Shown here piece by piece: positions 43,942-55,400 of a stretch of DNA of 64,000 nt. Origin of the DNA: Harmothoe impar. Its lineage: Eukaryota > Annelida > Polychaeta > Phyllodocida > Polynoidae. Made by a program: the position numbers and the translations under genes. The DNA is taken from contig OX381714.1 in the NCBI GenBank assembly GCA_947462335.1, positions 55,969,800-56,033,799 of the forward strand, in the 5' to 3' direction. Below the pieces are notes generated by a model. That model was not told the origin of the DNA. It saw only the letters and a list, made by a program, of their open reading frames with translations, and ran no database searches. Within the stretch, counting starts at the first letter, position 1; each line of letters opens with the position of its first letter.

Positions 43942-44996
43942 TGATCCGACACCTAAAATATTGTCACAGCCCCGGACTGAGTGCTGCAAGGGAGAAGGTG
44001 ATGGCCCTGCACGATAGAGTCATGCTGGAATATAACAGAATGATCGTATCTGACTTCAAAAAGATCCATGTCAAGACCGAATCATTCTGTAACGTGCATG
44101 ACTCCAAGAAGGGTCAAATGAGTGGACGAATTGCCCTAGTGAGAGCTAGAGGGAAATTCAAAATGACGAATGAGCTTTTCTCGCGAGTATGCGAATGGCG
44201 GGGAGACCCCCCGAAAGCTAAGATTGATGAAAAGAGGCGGGCTAGTCGTAGCCCGGCGAGTGGGAAGGGTAAGAAATCCCGGTCCGAATCGCCTGAGAAG
44301 CCGGAGTTCAAGAAACCACTAGCAGTGGGACGGGACTCCAGGTCGACTCAACAGCGGAGGAAGGATTTGACGACTTACCAGTCACCAGTGAGTGGGGGGT
44401 CGGGCTCATGCCCTACCTCGACAGGATCGAGTTCTCAGGATGATCCCACACCTGCTTGGTTTGGGCCGAAAGAACCTGTCCCTGTGCAGAACCCGGACAA
44501 GTTCCCGGATTTGAGTGGTTCGAACGTATCTCAGCGGATTGAGCCTGAGATGACTCAGATACCGGACAATAGGCCCCGACTGAGTACACGACCGGTGGAT
44601 CTCTATTTTGATCCAGCTGATAGAGTTGTATGTGAAACGGCCCAGGCGGCGGTGGATTCTTTCCAGGATTCACAGAGAGAGCTGGCTGTGCGCTACAACC
44701 AGGGGGTGGCGAACTTATTCGCACGCTCACTGGTTGAACAGGAAGCCACATATAGAACGAAATTGGAGAAAGAGAATGAGGTGCTCTTGGCGGCCGAAAC
44801 AGCTAAGATCCGGAATGAGGCTAAGTTAGCCGCGGCAAAGACTGCATTGTCGAATAAAAGATTGCAGGAGTGCACCGACCGAAACGAGGCAATGAATGTC
44901 AAGTTTCAACAGGTGTTCGGGGTGTTTATGGATGAGTGGGATGGCACGCGGGAGTCAGCCCTGGAACTATTGAAGAACCAGGCAGAGCAGGGGTGA
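43842..44996 (+). CDS. Post-pol ORF B: Cys/His cluster plus coiled coil
   Basis: 384 codons from ATG 43842, overlapping ORF A by 100 nt in another frame. It begins with CECANCEGQRDSATCNGC and MIRHLKYCH, a Cys/His-rich cluster. The tail of ORF A and the head of ORF B may be one ancestral multi-finger protein separated by a frameshift. Then come a basic Ser/Arg/Pro region (KAKIDEKRRASRSPASGKGK), a Pro/Ser-rich linker, and a C-terminal coiled coil (SLVEQEATYRTKLEKENEVL ... KTALSNKRLQECTDRNEAM) that recalls the gag coiled coil. No similarity that I recognise. It lies just before the 3' untranslated region of the element. Confidence 0.65.
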   Translation: MRKAHAPRCECANCEGQRDSATCNGCVTPRRGVMIRHLKYCHSPGLSAAREKVMALHDRVMLEYNRMIVSDFKKIHVKTESFCNVHDSKKGQMSGRIALVRARGKFKMTNELFSRVCEWRGDPPKAKIDEKRRASRSPASGKGKKSRSESPEKPEFKKPLAVGRDSRSTQQRRKDLTTYQSPVSGGSGSCPTSTGSSSQDDPTPAWFGPKEPVPVQNPDKFPDLSGSNVSQRIEPEMTQIPDNRPRLSTRPVDLYFDPADRVVCETAQAAVDSFQDSQRELAVRYNQGVANLFARSLVEQEATYRTKLEKENEVLLAAETAKIRNEAKLAAAKTALSNKRLQECTDRNEAMNVKFQQVFGVFMDEWDGTRESALELLKNQAEQG

Positions 44997-45147
44997 ATTC
45001 TAGAGTGTTAAGAATCTGATTGAGGTTATATTTGAAAGAGAATGAGTTGGCGGGATACGAATGTCTACTGAACTATCGAACAGCAGTAACACAATACGTA
45101 GGAAGGAACCGAGTGACGTGTAAAACAAGAACGATGTAACAACTTAT

Positions 45148-45305
45148 GAAGAGGAGAGCACCAACAACCCGTTCGGAAGAACGTGTCTGTTCAGTTAGAA
45201 CAGAATGAACTGTCCGGAAAGGAAGAGGAGAGCGCCACTGACCCGTTAGAATGAACGTGCCTGTCCAGTTTGGGACAGGACAGCAGTTGAAGAGGAGAGC
45301 ACCAA
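45148..45305 (+). repeat. Three direct repeats with internal hairpins
   Basis: 'gaagaggagagcaccaa', 'gaagaggagagcgccactg' and 'gaagaggagagcaccaaa' start at 45148, 45222 and 45289, each followed by an 'acccg' word. The first two units contain short inverted repeats ('cagttagaacagaatgaactg'-type, 'ctgtccagtttgggacag') that could form stem-loops in the RNA. This may be an RNA packaging or export element; function unknown. Confidence 0.65.
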
Positions 45306-45666
45306 ATACCCGAGTTCCTCCGAAAGGATGGAACGTCATGCCTAACCATTGTTTAATCGGTTAGGATGGCTGCCCGGATCTTCAATTTTTTTGTTTCCAG
45401 TTTTTTTGATAATTATGCGAGATGTAAAGTTGTTCTAGCCAATGGTCTAACTATGTCTGTTTGTATATTACGTATGTGTCCTAAATTCGAAGTGAGTCTA
45501 GCTGTTCGAATGTAATACCACCTGTGTAAATAATATTAGTTTTGTAAAAATGCTAAACCCTACTGTGTTCAAGAAGTAACATAACGCTTTTTACAGATAA
45601 AACTCAGTTGTATGAGTATATATTTAGAATGTATATATTTATAAAAAAGAAGCGCATGTGTTTTCT

Positions 45667-45676
45667 GGGGGGGTGG
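45667..45676 (+). promoter_or_regulatory. Polypurine tract
   Basis: GGGGGGGTGG sits immediately before the 3' LTR start and is the expected primer site for plus-strand synthesis. Confidence 0.7.
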
Positions 45677-46658
45677 TGTAGGGACACTAATATTATAAGT
45701 CATCGAACGCCTACGGGTTAGTTCGGGAAGCCAGAACCAGGGGGCACCCCTATCGGAAGCGGACAGTATATAAGCTGTCCTTACCCCCTGGCTCTGGCAG
45801 ACCTTCTCAGGTCTCCGACTGTGTAATATCATCTGAAAGAGTTTCAGAGCCGCCCAGCGAGATATAAACCAAGACATGAGAGATATAAGAACCAGATCAC
45901 ATGACGGCACATTAATGAAAGTTGTGGTACCTAAAAACCCGATAAGCAGAAAAAACCTTAGATTCAGACAATCCATAAATTGGAACAATCAATTAGTGGA
46001 CACAAGGGAGATAAAGGATGAAGATAAATTTATCTCATGGTTAGATGAAAAATATGAGAAACTCATAGACATTCTCCCTGACATATAGGCTGGGGAGGGG
46101 GGAAGGGGGGGCTGACCCCAAAAAATATATATGTCAAAGTATAAGTGTATTATACTGACGTCCCTGTAAGGACCACTCAAGGCACAAACCTATTTTCGCC
46201 TTCATAAGAAACAAGAAAAGGCCCTTGCATAATTATCATCATCACATCATCCTAACATCTCATCATAAAATATATAAAATAAAATAATGACATTACTAAC
46301 CACTAATTCTACTCATCCAAATGCTAATTAACATCAATAGCATTTATAAGTACCAATTACATCATGGTACAGGTGAGATAGGAAGCACCCCCTCCCATAA
46401 GCGTTGGGGTTGGTACCTAACTTCACTCATATACTGTTCTTTATAATAATACAGGCTATAAGCCTATGTATCGGACAGTCTAAATAAACAAATACAAACA
46501 AACAAACAAGAACCATTTCATCCGAAAGAAACAAACGAGACGATTAAGCTTTACTGTACAGGGTAACGTTCCAATAAAACCCTTCATCTTTGCATCTCCA
46601 CATGAAAACTGCAGTTCGAGTCCTTATTTAATCGAATTACATAGAGACGAACTCTACA
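45677..46658 (+). repeat. 3' LTR, split by a LINE fragment
   Basis: LTR halves 45677-45840 and 46512-46658 add up to 311 bp, the same as the 5' LTR. TATA (about 45768) and aataaa (about 46573) are kept. GCTA follows at 46659, matching the base pairs before the 5' LTR. Confidence 0.93.
45841..46507 (+). mobile_element. LINE 3' fragment inside the 3' LTR
   Basis: It starts 'gtttcagagcc', contains the end of an RT ORF (45876-46088: KNPISRKNLRFRQSINWNNQ ... WLDEKYEKLIDILPDI then stop), a short 3' UTR and an (AAAC)n tail. AAGA is duplicated at 45837-45840 and 46508-46511. It is severely 5' truncated and unrelated in sequence to the two other LINEs here. Confidence 0.8.
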
Positions 46659-46930
46659 GCTAGATGGAAATCAGGGTCGGCAACTTATTGTGACAAGTGA
46701 CAAGACCTATTTCTAAAATTAAACAAGGAACACAAGCATTTCTGTGAAATCAACATGCAACACAGCACCCCCTGTCTATGGCCATTCATATAGTTCCACA
46801 CCACACCTGTAGCTGTATTAATTAAGTTGGCTTAGAATTAAGTATGTTACTCAAAGTGATCTAAAAATTGACTCTGTCAACCATACTGACAGCTGTAACT
46901 GATGAAAGTATGATGTAAAGATATACAATA
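46659..46930. other. Short unique stretch, no gene recognised
   Basis: AT-rich sequence between the Ty3/gypsy element and the minisatellite. I see no open frame or repeat in it. Confidence 0.5.
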
Positions 46931-49900
46931 ACTCACCACTCAGCTACCACTCACTCACCACTCACTCACCACTCAGCTACCACTCAGCTACCACTCAGCT
47001 ACCACTCACTCACCACTCAGCTACCACTCAGCTACCACTCACTCACCACTCACTCACCACTCAGCTACCACTCACTCACCACTGACTCACCGCTCACTAA
47101 CCACTCAGCTACCACTCACTCACCACTCACTCACCACTCAGCTACCACTCAGCTACCACTCAGCTACCACTCACTCACCACTCAGCTACCACTCACTCAC
47201 CACTCACTCACCACTCACTCACCACTCACTAACCAATCAGCTACCACTCACTCACCACTCACTCACCACTCAGCTACCACTCACTCACCACTCACTCACC
47301 ACTCAGCTACCACTCACTCACCACTCACTCACCACTCAGCTACCACTCACTCACCACTCACTCACCAACCACTCAGCTACCACTCACTCACCACTCAGCT
47401 ACCACTCACTCACCAATCAGCTACCACTCACTCACCACTCACTCACCAACCACTCAGCTACCACTCACTCACCACTCAGCTACCACTCACTCACCAATCA
47501 GCTACCATCCACTCACCACTCACCCACCACTCACTCACCACTCAGCTACCACTCACTCACCACTCAGCGACCATCCACTCACCACTCACCCACCACTCAC
47601 TCACCACTCAGCTATAACTCACTCACCACTCAGCTACCACTCACCACTCAGCTACCATTCACTCACCACTCTCCCACCACTTACTCACCACTCAGCTACC
47701 ACTCACTCACCACTCAGCTACCATTCACTCACCAATCACCCACCACTCACCTACCACTCACTCACCACTCAGCTACCACTCACTCACTCACCTACCACTC
47801 ACTCACCACTCACTCACCACTCAGCTACCACTCACTCACCACTCAGCTACCACTCACTCACCACTCAGCTACCACTCACTCACCATTCAGCTACCATTCA
47901 CTCACCACTCACCCACCACTCACTCACCACTCAGCTACAACTCACTCACCACTCAGCTACCACTCACTCAACACTCAGCTACCATTCACTCACCACTCAC
48001 CCACCACTTACTCACCACTCAGCTACAACTCACTCACCACTCAGCTACCATTCACTCACCACTCACCCACCACTCACCTACCACTCACTCACCACTCAGC
48101 TACCACTCACTCACTCACCTACCACTCACTCACCACTCACTCACCACTCAGCTACCACTCACTCACCACTCAGCTACAACTCACTCACCACTCAGCTACC
48201 ACTCACTCAACACTCAGCTACCATTCACTCACCACTCACCCACCACTTACTCACCACTCAGCTACAACTCACTCACCACTCAGCTACCATTCACTCACCA
48301 CTCACCCACCACTCACCTACCACTCACTCACCACTCAGCTACCATTCACTCACCACTCACCCACCACTCAGCTACCACTCACTCACCACTCAGCTACCAC
48401 TCACTCACTCACCTACCACTCACTCACCACTCACTCACCACTCACCTACCACTCACTCACCACTCAGCTACCACTCACTCACCACTCAGCAACCACTCAC
48501 TCACCATATAGCTACCATTCACTCACAACTCACCCACCACTCACTCACGACTCAGCTACCACTCACTCACCATTCACTCACCACTCACCTACCACTCACT
48601 CACTACTCAGCTACCACTCACTCACTCACCTACCACTCACTCACCACTCAGCTACCACTCACCTACCACTCACTCACCAATCAGCTACCACTCACTCCCC
48701 ACTCACTCACTATTCAGCTAACACTCACTCACCACTCAGCTACCACTCACTCACTCACCTACCACTCACTCACCACTCAGCTACCACTCACTCACACACC
48801 TACCACTCACTCACCACTCAGCTACCACTCACTCACCACTCACTCACCACTCAGCTACCATTCACTCACCACTTACCCACCACACACTCACCACTCAGCT
48901 ACCTTTCAATCACCACTTACCCAGCACTTACTCACCACTCAGCTACCACTCACTCACCACTCAGATACCACTCACTCACCACTCAGCTACCACTCACTCA
49001 CCACTCAGCTACCATTCACTCACCACTCAGCTATTACTCACTTACCCCTCACTCACCACTCAGCTACCACTCACTCACTCACCTACCACTCACTCACCAC
49101 TCAGCTACCACTCACCTACCACTCACTCACCACTCAGCTACCACTCACTCACCACTCACTCACTATTCAGCTAACACTCACTCACCACTCAGCTACCACT
49201 CACTCACCACTCAGCTACCACTCACTCACCACTCAGCTACAATTCACTCACCACTCAGCTACCACTCACTCACTCACCTACCACTCACTCACCACTCAGC
49301 TACCACTCACTCACCACTCAGCTACCACTCACTCACCACTCACCCATCACTCACTCACCACTCAGCTACCACTCACTCACCACTCAGCTACCACTCACTC
49401 ACCACTCAGCTACCACTCACTCACCACTCAGCTACCACTCACTCACTCACCTACCACTCACTCACCACTCAGCTACCACTCACTCACCACTCACTCACCA
49501 CTCAGCTACCATTCACTCACCACTTACCCACCACACACTCACCACTCAGCTACCTTTCAATCACCACTTACCCAGCACTTACTCACCACTCAGCTACCAC
49601 TCACTCAACACTCAGCTACCACTCACTCAACACTCAGCTACCATTCACTCACCACACACCCACCACTTATTCACCACTCAGATACCACTTACTCACCACT
49701 CAGCTACCACTCACTCACCACTCAGCTACCATTCACTCACCACTAAGCTATTACTCACTTACCCCTCACTCACCACTCACTCACCAAACAGCTACCACTA
49801 ACTCACCACTCAGCTACCACTCACTCACCACTCAGCTACCATTCACTCACCACTCAGCTACCACTCACCCTCCAAACAGCTACCACTCAGCTACCATTCA

Positions 49901-51905
49901 CTCACCACCCACTCACCACTCACTCATTACTCAGCTACCACTCACTCACCACTCAGCTACCACTCACTCACCACTCACTCACCACTCAGCTACCATTCAC
50001 TCACCACTTACCCACCACACACTCACCACTCAGCTACCTTTCAATCACCACTTACCCAGCACTTACTCACCACTCAGATACCACTCACTCATTACTCAGC
50101 TACCACTCACTCACCACACAGATACCACTCACTCACCACTCACTCACCACTCACTCACCACTCAGCTACCACTCACTCACCACTCAGCTACCACTCACTC
50201 ACCACTCAGCTACCACTCACTCACCACTCCCTAACCACACAGATACCACTCACCCACCATTCACACACCACTCACTCACCACTCACCCACCACTCACTCA
50301 CCACTCAGCTACCACTCACTCACCACTAAGCTACCATTCACTCACCACTCACCTACCACTCACTCACCACTCAGCTACCACTCACTCACCACTCACTCAC
50401 TATTCAGCTAACACTCACTCACCACTCAGCTACCACTCACTCACCACTCAGCTACCACTCACTCACCACTCAGCTACAATTCATTCACCACTCAGCTACC
50501 ACTCACTCACTCACCTACCACTCACTCACCACTCAGCTACCACTCACTCACCACTCACCCATCACTCACTCACCACTCAGCTACCACTCACTCACCACTC
50601 AGCTACCACTCACTCACTCACCTACCACTCACTCACCACTCAGCTACCACTCACTCACTCACCTACCACTTACTCGCCACTCAGCTACCACTCACTGACC
50701 ACTCACTCACCACTCAGCTACCATTCACTCACCACTTACCCACCACACACTCACCACTCAGCTACTTTTCAATCACCACTTACCCAGCACTTACTCACCA
50801 CTCAGCTTCCACTCACTCACCACTCAGCTACCACTCACTCACTCACTCACCTACCATTCACTCACCACTCACCCACCACTCACCTACCACTCACTCACCA
50901 CTCAGCTACCACTCACTCACTCACCTACCACTCACTCACCACTCACTCACCACTCAGCTACCACTCACTCACCACTCAGCTACCACTCACTCACCATTCA
51001 GCTACCATTCACTTACCACTCACCCACCACTCACTCACCACTCAGCTACAACTCACTCACCACTCAGCTACCACTCACTCAACACTCAGCTACCATTCAC
51101 TCACCACTCACCCACCACTTATTCACCACTCAGCTACCACTCACTCACCACTCAGCTACCACTCACTCACCACTCAGCTACCACTCACTCACCACTCAGC
51201 TACCACTCACTCACCACTCACTCACCACTCACTCACCACTCACCCACCACTCACCTACCACTCACTCACCACTCAGCTACCACTCACTCACCACTCAGCT
51301 ACCATTCACTCACCACTCACCCACCACTCACCTACCACTCACTCACCACTCAGCTACCACTCACTCACTCACCTACCACTCACTCACCACTCACTCACCA
51401 CTCAGCTACCACTCACTCACCACTCAGCTACCACTCACTCACCATTCAGCTACCATTCACTCACCACTCACCCACCACTCACTCACCACTCAGCTACAAC
51501 TCACTCACCACTCAGCTACCACTCACTCAACACTCAGCTACCATTCACTCACCACTCACCCACCACTTATTCACCACTCAGCTACCACTCACTCACCACT
51601 CAGCTACCACTCACTCACCACTCAGCTACCACTCACTCACCACTCAGCTACCACTCACTCACCACTCACTCACCACTCACTCACCACTCAGCTACCACTC
51701 ACTCACCACTCAGCTACCACTCACTCACCACTCACTCACCACTCACTCACCACTAAGCTACCACTCACTCACCACTCACTTACCACTCACTCACCACTCA
51801 GCTACCACTCAGCTACCACTCACTCACCACTCCCCACGCACTCACTCATCACTCACTCACCACTCAGCTACCACTCACTCACCACTCAGCTACCACTCAC
51901 TCACC
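46931..51905. repeat. 5-kb minisatellite of two alternating 11-bp words
   Basis: The array is built almost wholly of ACCACTCACTC and ACCACTCAGCT in irregular order, with rare variants (TTCACTC, CACCC, TTACC). The period is 11. Longer blocks also recur, for example the variant cluster holding 'tacctttcaatcaccactta' at about 48900, 49551, 50035 and 50763 (last one with tttt), which shows segmental amplification. There are no ATG codons; it is not coding. It ends about 500 bp before the trehalase start codon. Confidence 0.97.
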
Positions 51906-52402
51906 AGCCAGCTCTCCAAACAACCTTTGCCTGATTGCTGTTTGCTCGTGGTGCCATCTGCAGTGTGAAACCGAAACTTCTTCACAATAATAGCCACAAG
52001 GCGGCGCCACGTGTTACCGATGCTCATCAATATTCATACTTGAGGTCAAAGCAAATAAATCAGAGTTCACGGACAGAAGTCAAGAGGTACACACGGCGAG
52101 GTGTTTACAAGGTCTGCTCGGGATGCTAGCCTAACGTGGGGAGCTGTTTCAAGGTCCAAGGACTCTGTTAATCCAAGCTACAGACAGAAGAGCCTTCAAG
52201 AGGAGAGAGTCAGTGAGGTGAGAACGTGAGCCATGGTCAATCGACGGCCTCTCTCTTGATTTTGTGATTGAAATGAAAACAAAGAAAAGTAGCGGCGACA
52301 CGCCCATTTTTATCTCGTATTTTGAAGTGTTTTGAAAGTATTTTAACTGATGAATGGTCGGATATTTAGTTCTTGATATTAAAGTGCTTTCTTTTTTCAT
52401 AG
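51906..52402 (+). promoter_or_regulatory. Trehalase upstream region with a likely non-coding first exon
   Basis: Between the minisatellite and the first coding exon. An E-box CACGTG-like word ('ccacgtgt') is at about 52009. A possible 5' UTR exon ends at 'gtcagtgag|gtgagaacg' near 52217, pairing with the acceptor 'tttttcatag' at 52393-52402 that precedes the coding exon by two bases. Transcription start not determined. Confidence 0.45.
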
Positions 52403-52404
52403 AT

Positions 52405-55400
52405 ATGAAGACGGGAATGAAAGGGATGGATCCCAAAACGTTGTTCCTTCTCGGGGCGGTGACCGCGCTTTGCCTCGTGAGGTTGACGGGAGGTGTTGAG
52501 GCGACGCCCGTCAAAACCAACGCCAACAACCCGGCCTCCTCAAAGAATGACAACACCGTGAAAAATGTCACTACACTTTCACTAAAAAGTGGCAACACCT
52601 CAGCAGATTCTAGTGACGGCATCGAGCTTGAAGTTAAGGATGAAATGAGGGATAAATTCGGTGCTACTGAGGTGGATAGTTTGACGACAGAGAGGGTGAC
52701 GACAGAATCTGAGATGACAACAGAGGTACCAGAGGTGGTGACGACAGAGGAACCTGTCAGAAAGGCCCCCCTCCTCACTCTAGAACAACTACAGAACATC
52801 ACAGGGCCCTGGTCATGTGACAGGTGAGTTTTATTTACCATTATCTCAAACACAAGCCTATTAAAGGTAGAAGCCAGGGTTCGGTCAATTTTGATCTACC
52901 AACAATTTCTCTTAATCACATGGGACTATATTAGTTTGATACATAATGATATAATAAAAGCAAAAAAAAAACCACTTCATAGTGCTAGATTTTGATGTAT
53001 TGGCAATTGAAGATGTAGGACACCCTTAACAATAGCCGGCAATGGGAAAATCCCTATTTTTTCAACATTTTTCAACTTTTTGGAAAATTGACCAATAATA
53101 TCTCAACCAAGCTTCTCAGATGTTTAGAGGAAATTATTAGTTGCACAATCAATCCAAAGAAATTAGTTGACATAGGTGAAACTGAAGAGCCATGACTGAT
53201 TTAGGAGAAAAACACAAAAAATCTAGAAAATTGTATTTTTTCTGCATTTCGCAACATAGAAAAAAAATTGCCAATAATTTTTAACCAAAACCATAGCCAT
53301 CTGTACATAAGATCATTTGATACATTTTACTATCAAAATAATAGTGATTCATTGATGAATTAATACAGTTTGGCAATTATTCAAATATTTTCTAGTCAGT
53401 CCAAACGCCTATAATAGAGTAGCACACATCTTTTAGCAACAATGAAAAGCAGTGACAAGATGTGTAGAACACTATGGTGTGGCATATTAAGGGTTAGGAA
53501 AAGTGAGTTAGGACATATACAAGAGAGAAATATGCTTTTATCATGATTATAGGTAGTTTCATTTTTTTGCCACAAGGTGCCGTATGCGTAGACCCTGACA
53601 TCTACCTTTAAATGGAGTGCGCATTTGTAACAAAAGACTGCCGAGGGGGTTGAGAATTCGACCCCTTGCCTTGCCAATTGGTCATGGGGAGTGTTCATTT
53701 ATTACTTACATGTGGCCCAGCGGGGCATAAAAAGATATCGACCCCTCCTGGGGGGGGGGGGGTAGTGTAAAAAAAATCTGATCCCTTTTGAGGAGTGGGG
53801 GCAGAAAAAGGTATGCCCCTTTTCAGCAAAAAAAAACCAGCATGTTTAATACTATGTAATTCAAAGGGTGGGGGCGAAAGATTTTGCAAAAAATTTGCTA
53901 CGTTTTTCTGCGGGGGTGCATGTTCCGCTTACTCTATATGGATGTGTACAAAATGTTTGCGCCTCCACACGAGATTTCCCCACCCCCTGGCAATTAATAA
54001 ATGTACTCACCGGTACACTCCCTTAGGCCTAAAAAAAAAAGTTGTGTTTGCTATCCCGACAGTCTCTACATTTTTGGGCTGACTCAAATTCTTTTGGAGA
54101 CTTTTTTAATTTTTGAGGAAATTTTTGGCGATTTTACCCGGCAATTTTCTAAAATTAGAAGAAAGAAAAAATGGGTTGGCTTTTTGGCTATGTTACTGGA
54201 ACACAACAAAAAGTGTTTAGGCCTTAGGGGCTACAATGTATAGTGATATTTTCCGCAAAAGATAAAAAGACCTGTACCATTAATCTAAATGTGTTGACGT
54301 CCATGCCTGTACTTAATAATATTGACTTGTCTATATTCCTGCTTCCAGTCCTGTTTACTGTCACGGCCCGCTGCTAGACGCTGTACAGAGAAGCCGCATC
54401 TTCCCTGACTCCAAGACCTTTGTGGACATGCCCATGAGGGATGACCCAGGTAGGAACATGCTAAATGATTCTGTCGTATGGTGGCCATACATTAAGTCTA
54501 CCGTAAAACCTCACATATTAGCCGCGGCTAGTACGTGAATCAGATCGCTTATAGGATCAGCCCAGAGTCGGGTTGCGGCTTATGCACACGTTTTAGCTAC
54601 TATAGTACAGTACTAAAGTCACCCTAATAGGATCGCCAATGTGTGGGATCGGCCTAAAGTCTAGGTTCGGCTTATATGCAAGTTAGGCTTATACGCGAGG
54701 TTTTACGGTGTACATAAAGAGTGAATACATTGTACTTCACTCAACTATGGCTCAAATGAATACATGGATTAGTTGATGGACATTTGTATTGTATTTAAAA
54801 GTTGGTTAGCATTTTATATGAGGCAAAGAAAAAATGATAAGTTGTGCCCCGGTATCTTAACCAACCCTACGTTTTTGGGGATAACCCTAGATTTTTGAAC
54901 ATTTTTGAAACAATTTCATGACCTTTTTAAAGTTTTTACCACTTAAAGTTATTTTTTTACAAAAAAAAAAATCATACTTTGAAAAATCGACCTACCTACC
55001 CTGTTCATTTTTGGCTATGTTATTGGAGCACAGCTTTTTTTAGGCTTTAGGTATGTTACATAATTATAATAAGTGAATGTCTATTTTCCCTGTCCTCAGA
55101 CGTTATTCTTGAAGCTTATGACAACCTTATTAACGAGACGGGGCCCCTGTCCAAAAGTCAACTTAAAGCCTTCGTCAACAAGTATTTCCTACCTGCCGGC
55201 AAAGAACTAGAGTCATGGGACCTTCCAGACTGGGAAGAGAGGTAACTATTTTAGCAGATGTACAAGTACTGTACCGGTATTCAATGCTTTACATAATATT
55301 ATGTAGTACACTACACCCTTTTTGGCTGAAAGGAAGACTCAAGTAGAGATGTGTATACAAATATTTTAAGTAAATAATGCTATTGTTTTGTCCCATACCA

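Larger units (their letters stand above)
44997..45676 (+). other. 3' untranslated region of the Ty3/gypsy element
   Basis: No open frame is seen. It holds three imperfect direct repeats (45148-45305, separate entry), an AT-rich part (45380-45660) and the polypurine tract before the LTR. Confidence 0.7.
28115..46658 (+). mobile_element. Ty3/gypsy LTR retrotransposon with nested insertions
   Basis: The element is flanked by the 4-bp duplication GCTA (28111-28114 and 46659-46662). LTRs are 311 bp each once the 667-bp LINE insertion and its AAGA duplication are removed from the 3' LTR. I count about six differences between LTRs (roughly 2%). Gene order is gag, pol (protease-RT-RNase H-integrase) and two overlapping extra ORFs, which is the Ty3/gypsy order since integrase follows RNase H. 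Nested insertions: LINE in gag (29222-32076), TIR element (33684-37080) that itself holds a solo LTR, and LINE fragment (45841-46507). Without these the element would be about 11.6 kb. gag and pol carry stops and shifts, so this copy is not autonomous. Confidence 0.93.

Noticed and set aside
42102..44996. Post-pol ORFs as an env gene (which would make the element an errantivirus-like retrovirus)
   Set aside because: No signal peptide, no transmembrane helix and no glycosylation-rich ectodomain; Cys/His clusters and charged linkers point to an intracellular protein.
46931..51905. Regular short repeats resembling a CRISPR array
   Set aside because: There are no spacers, the units are 11 bp and drift continuously, and the setting is a eukaryotic genome.
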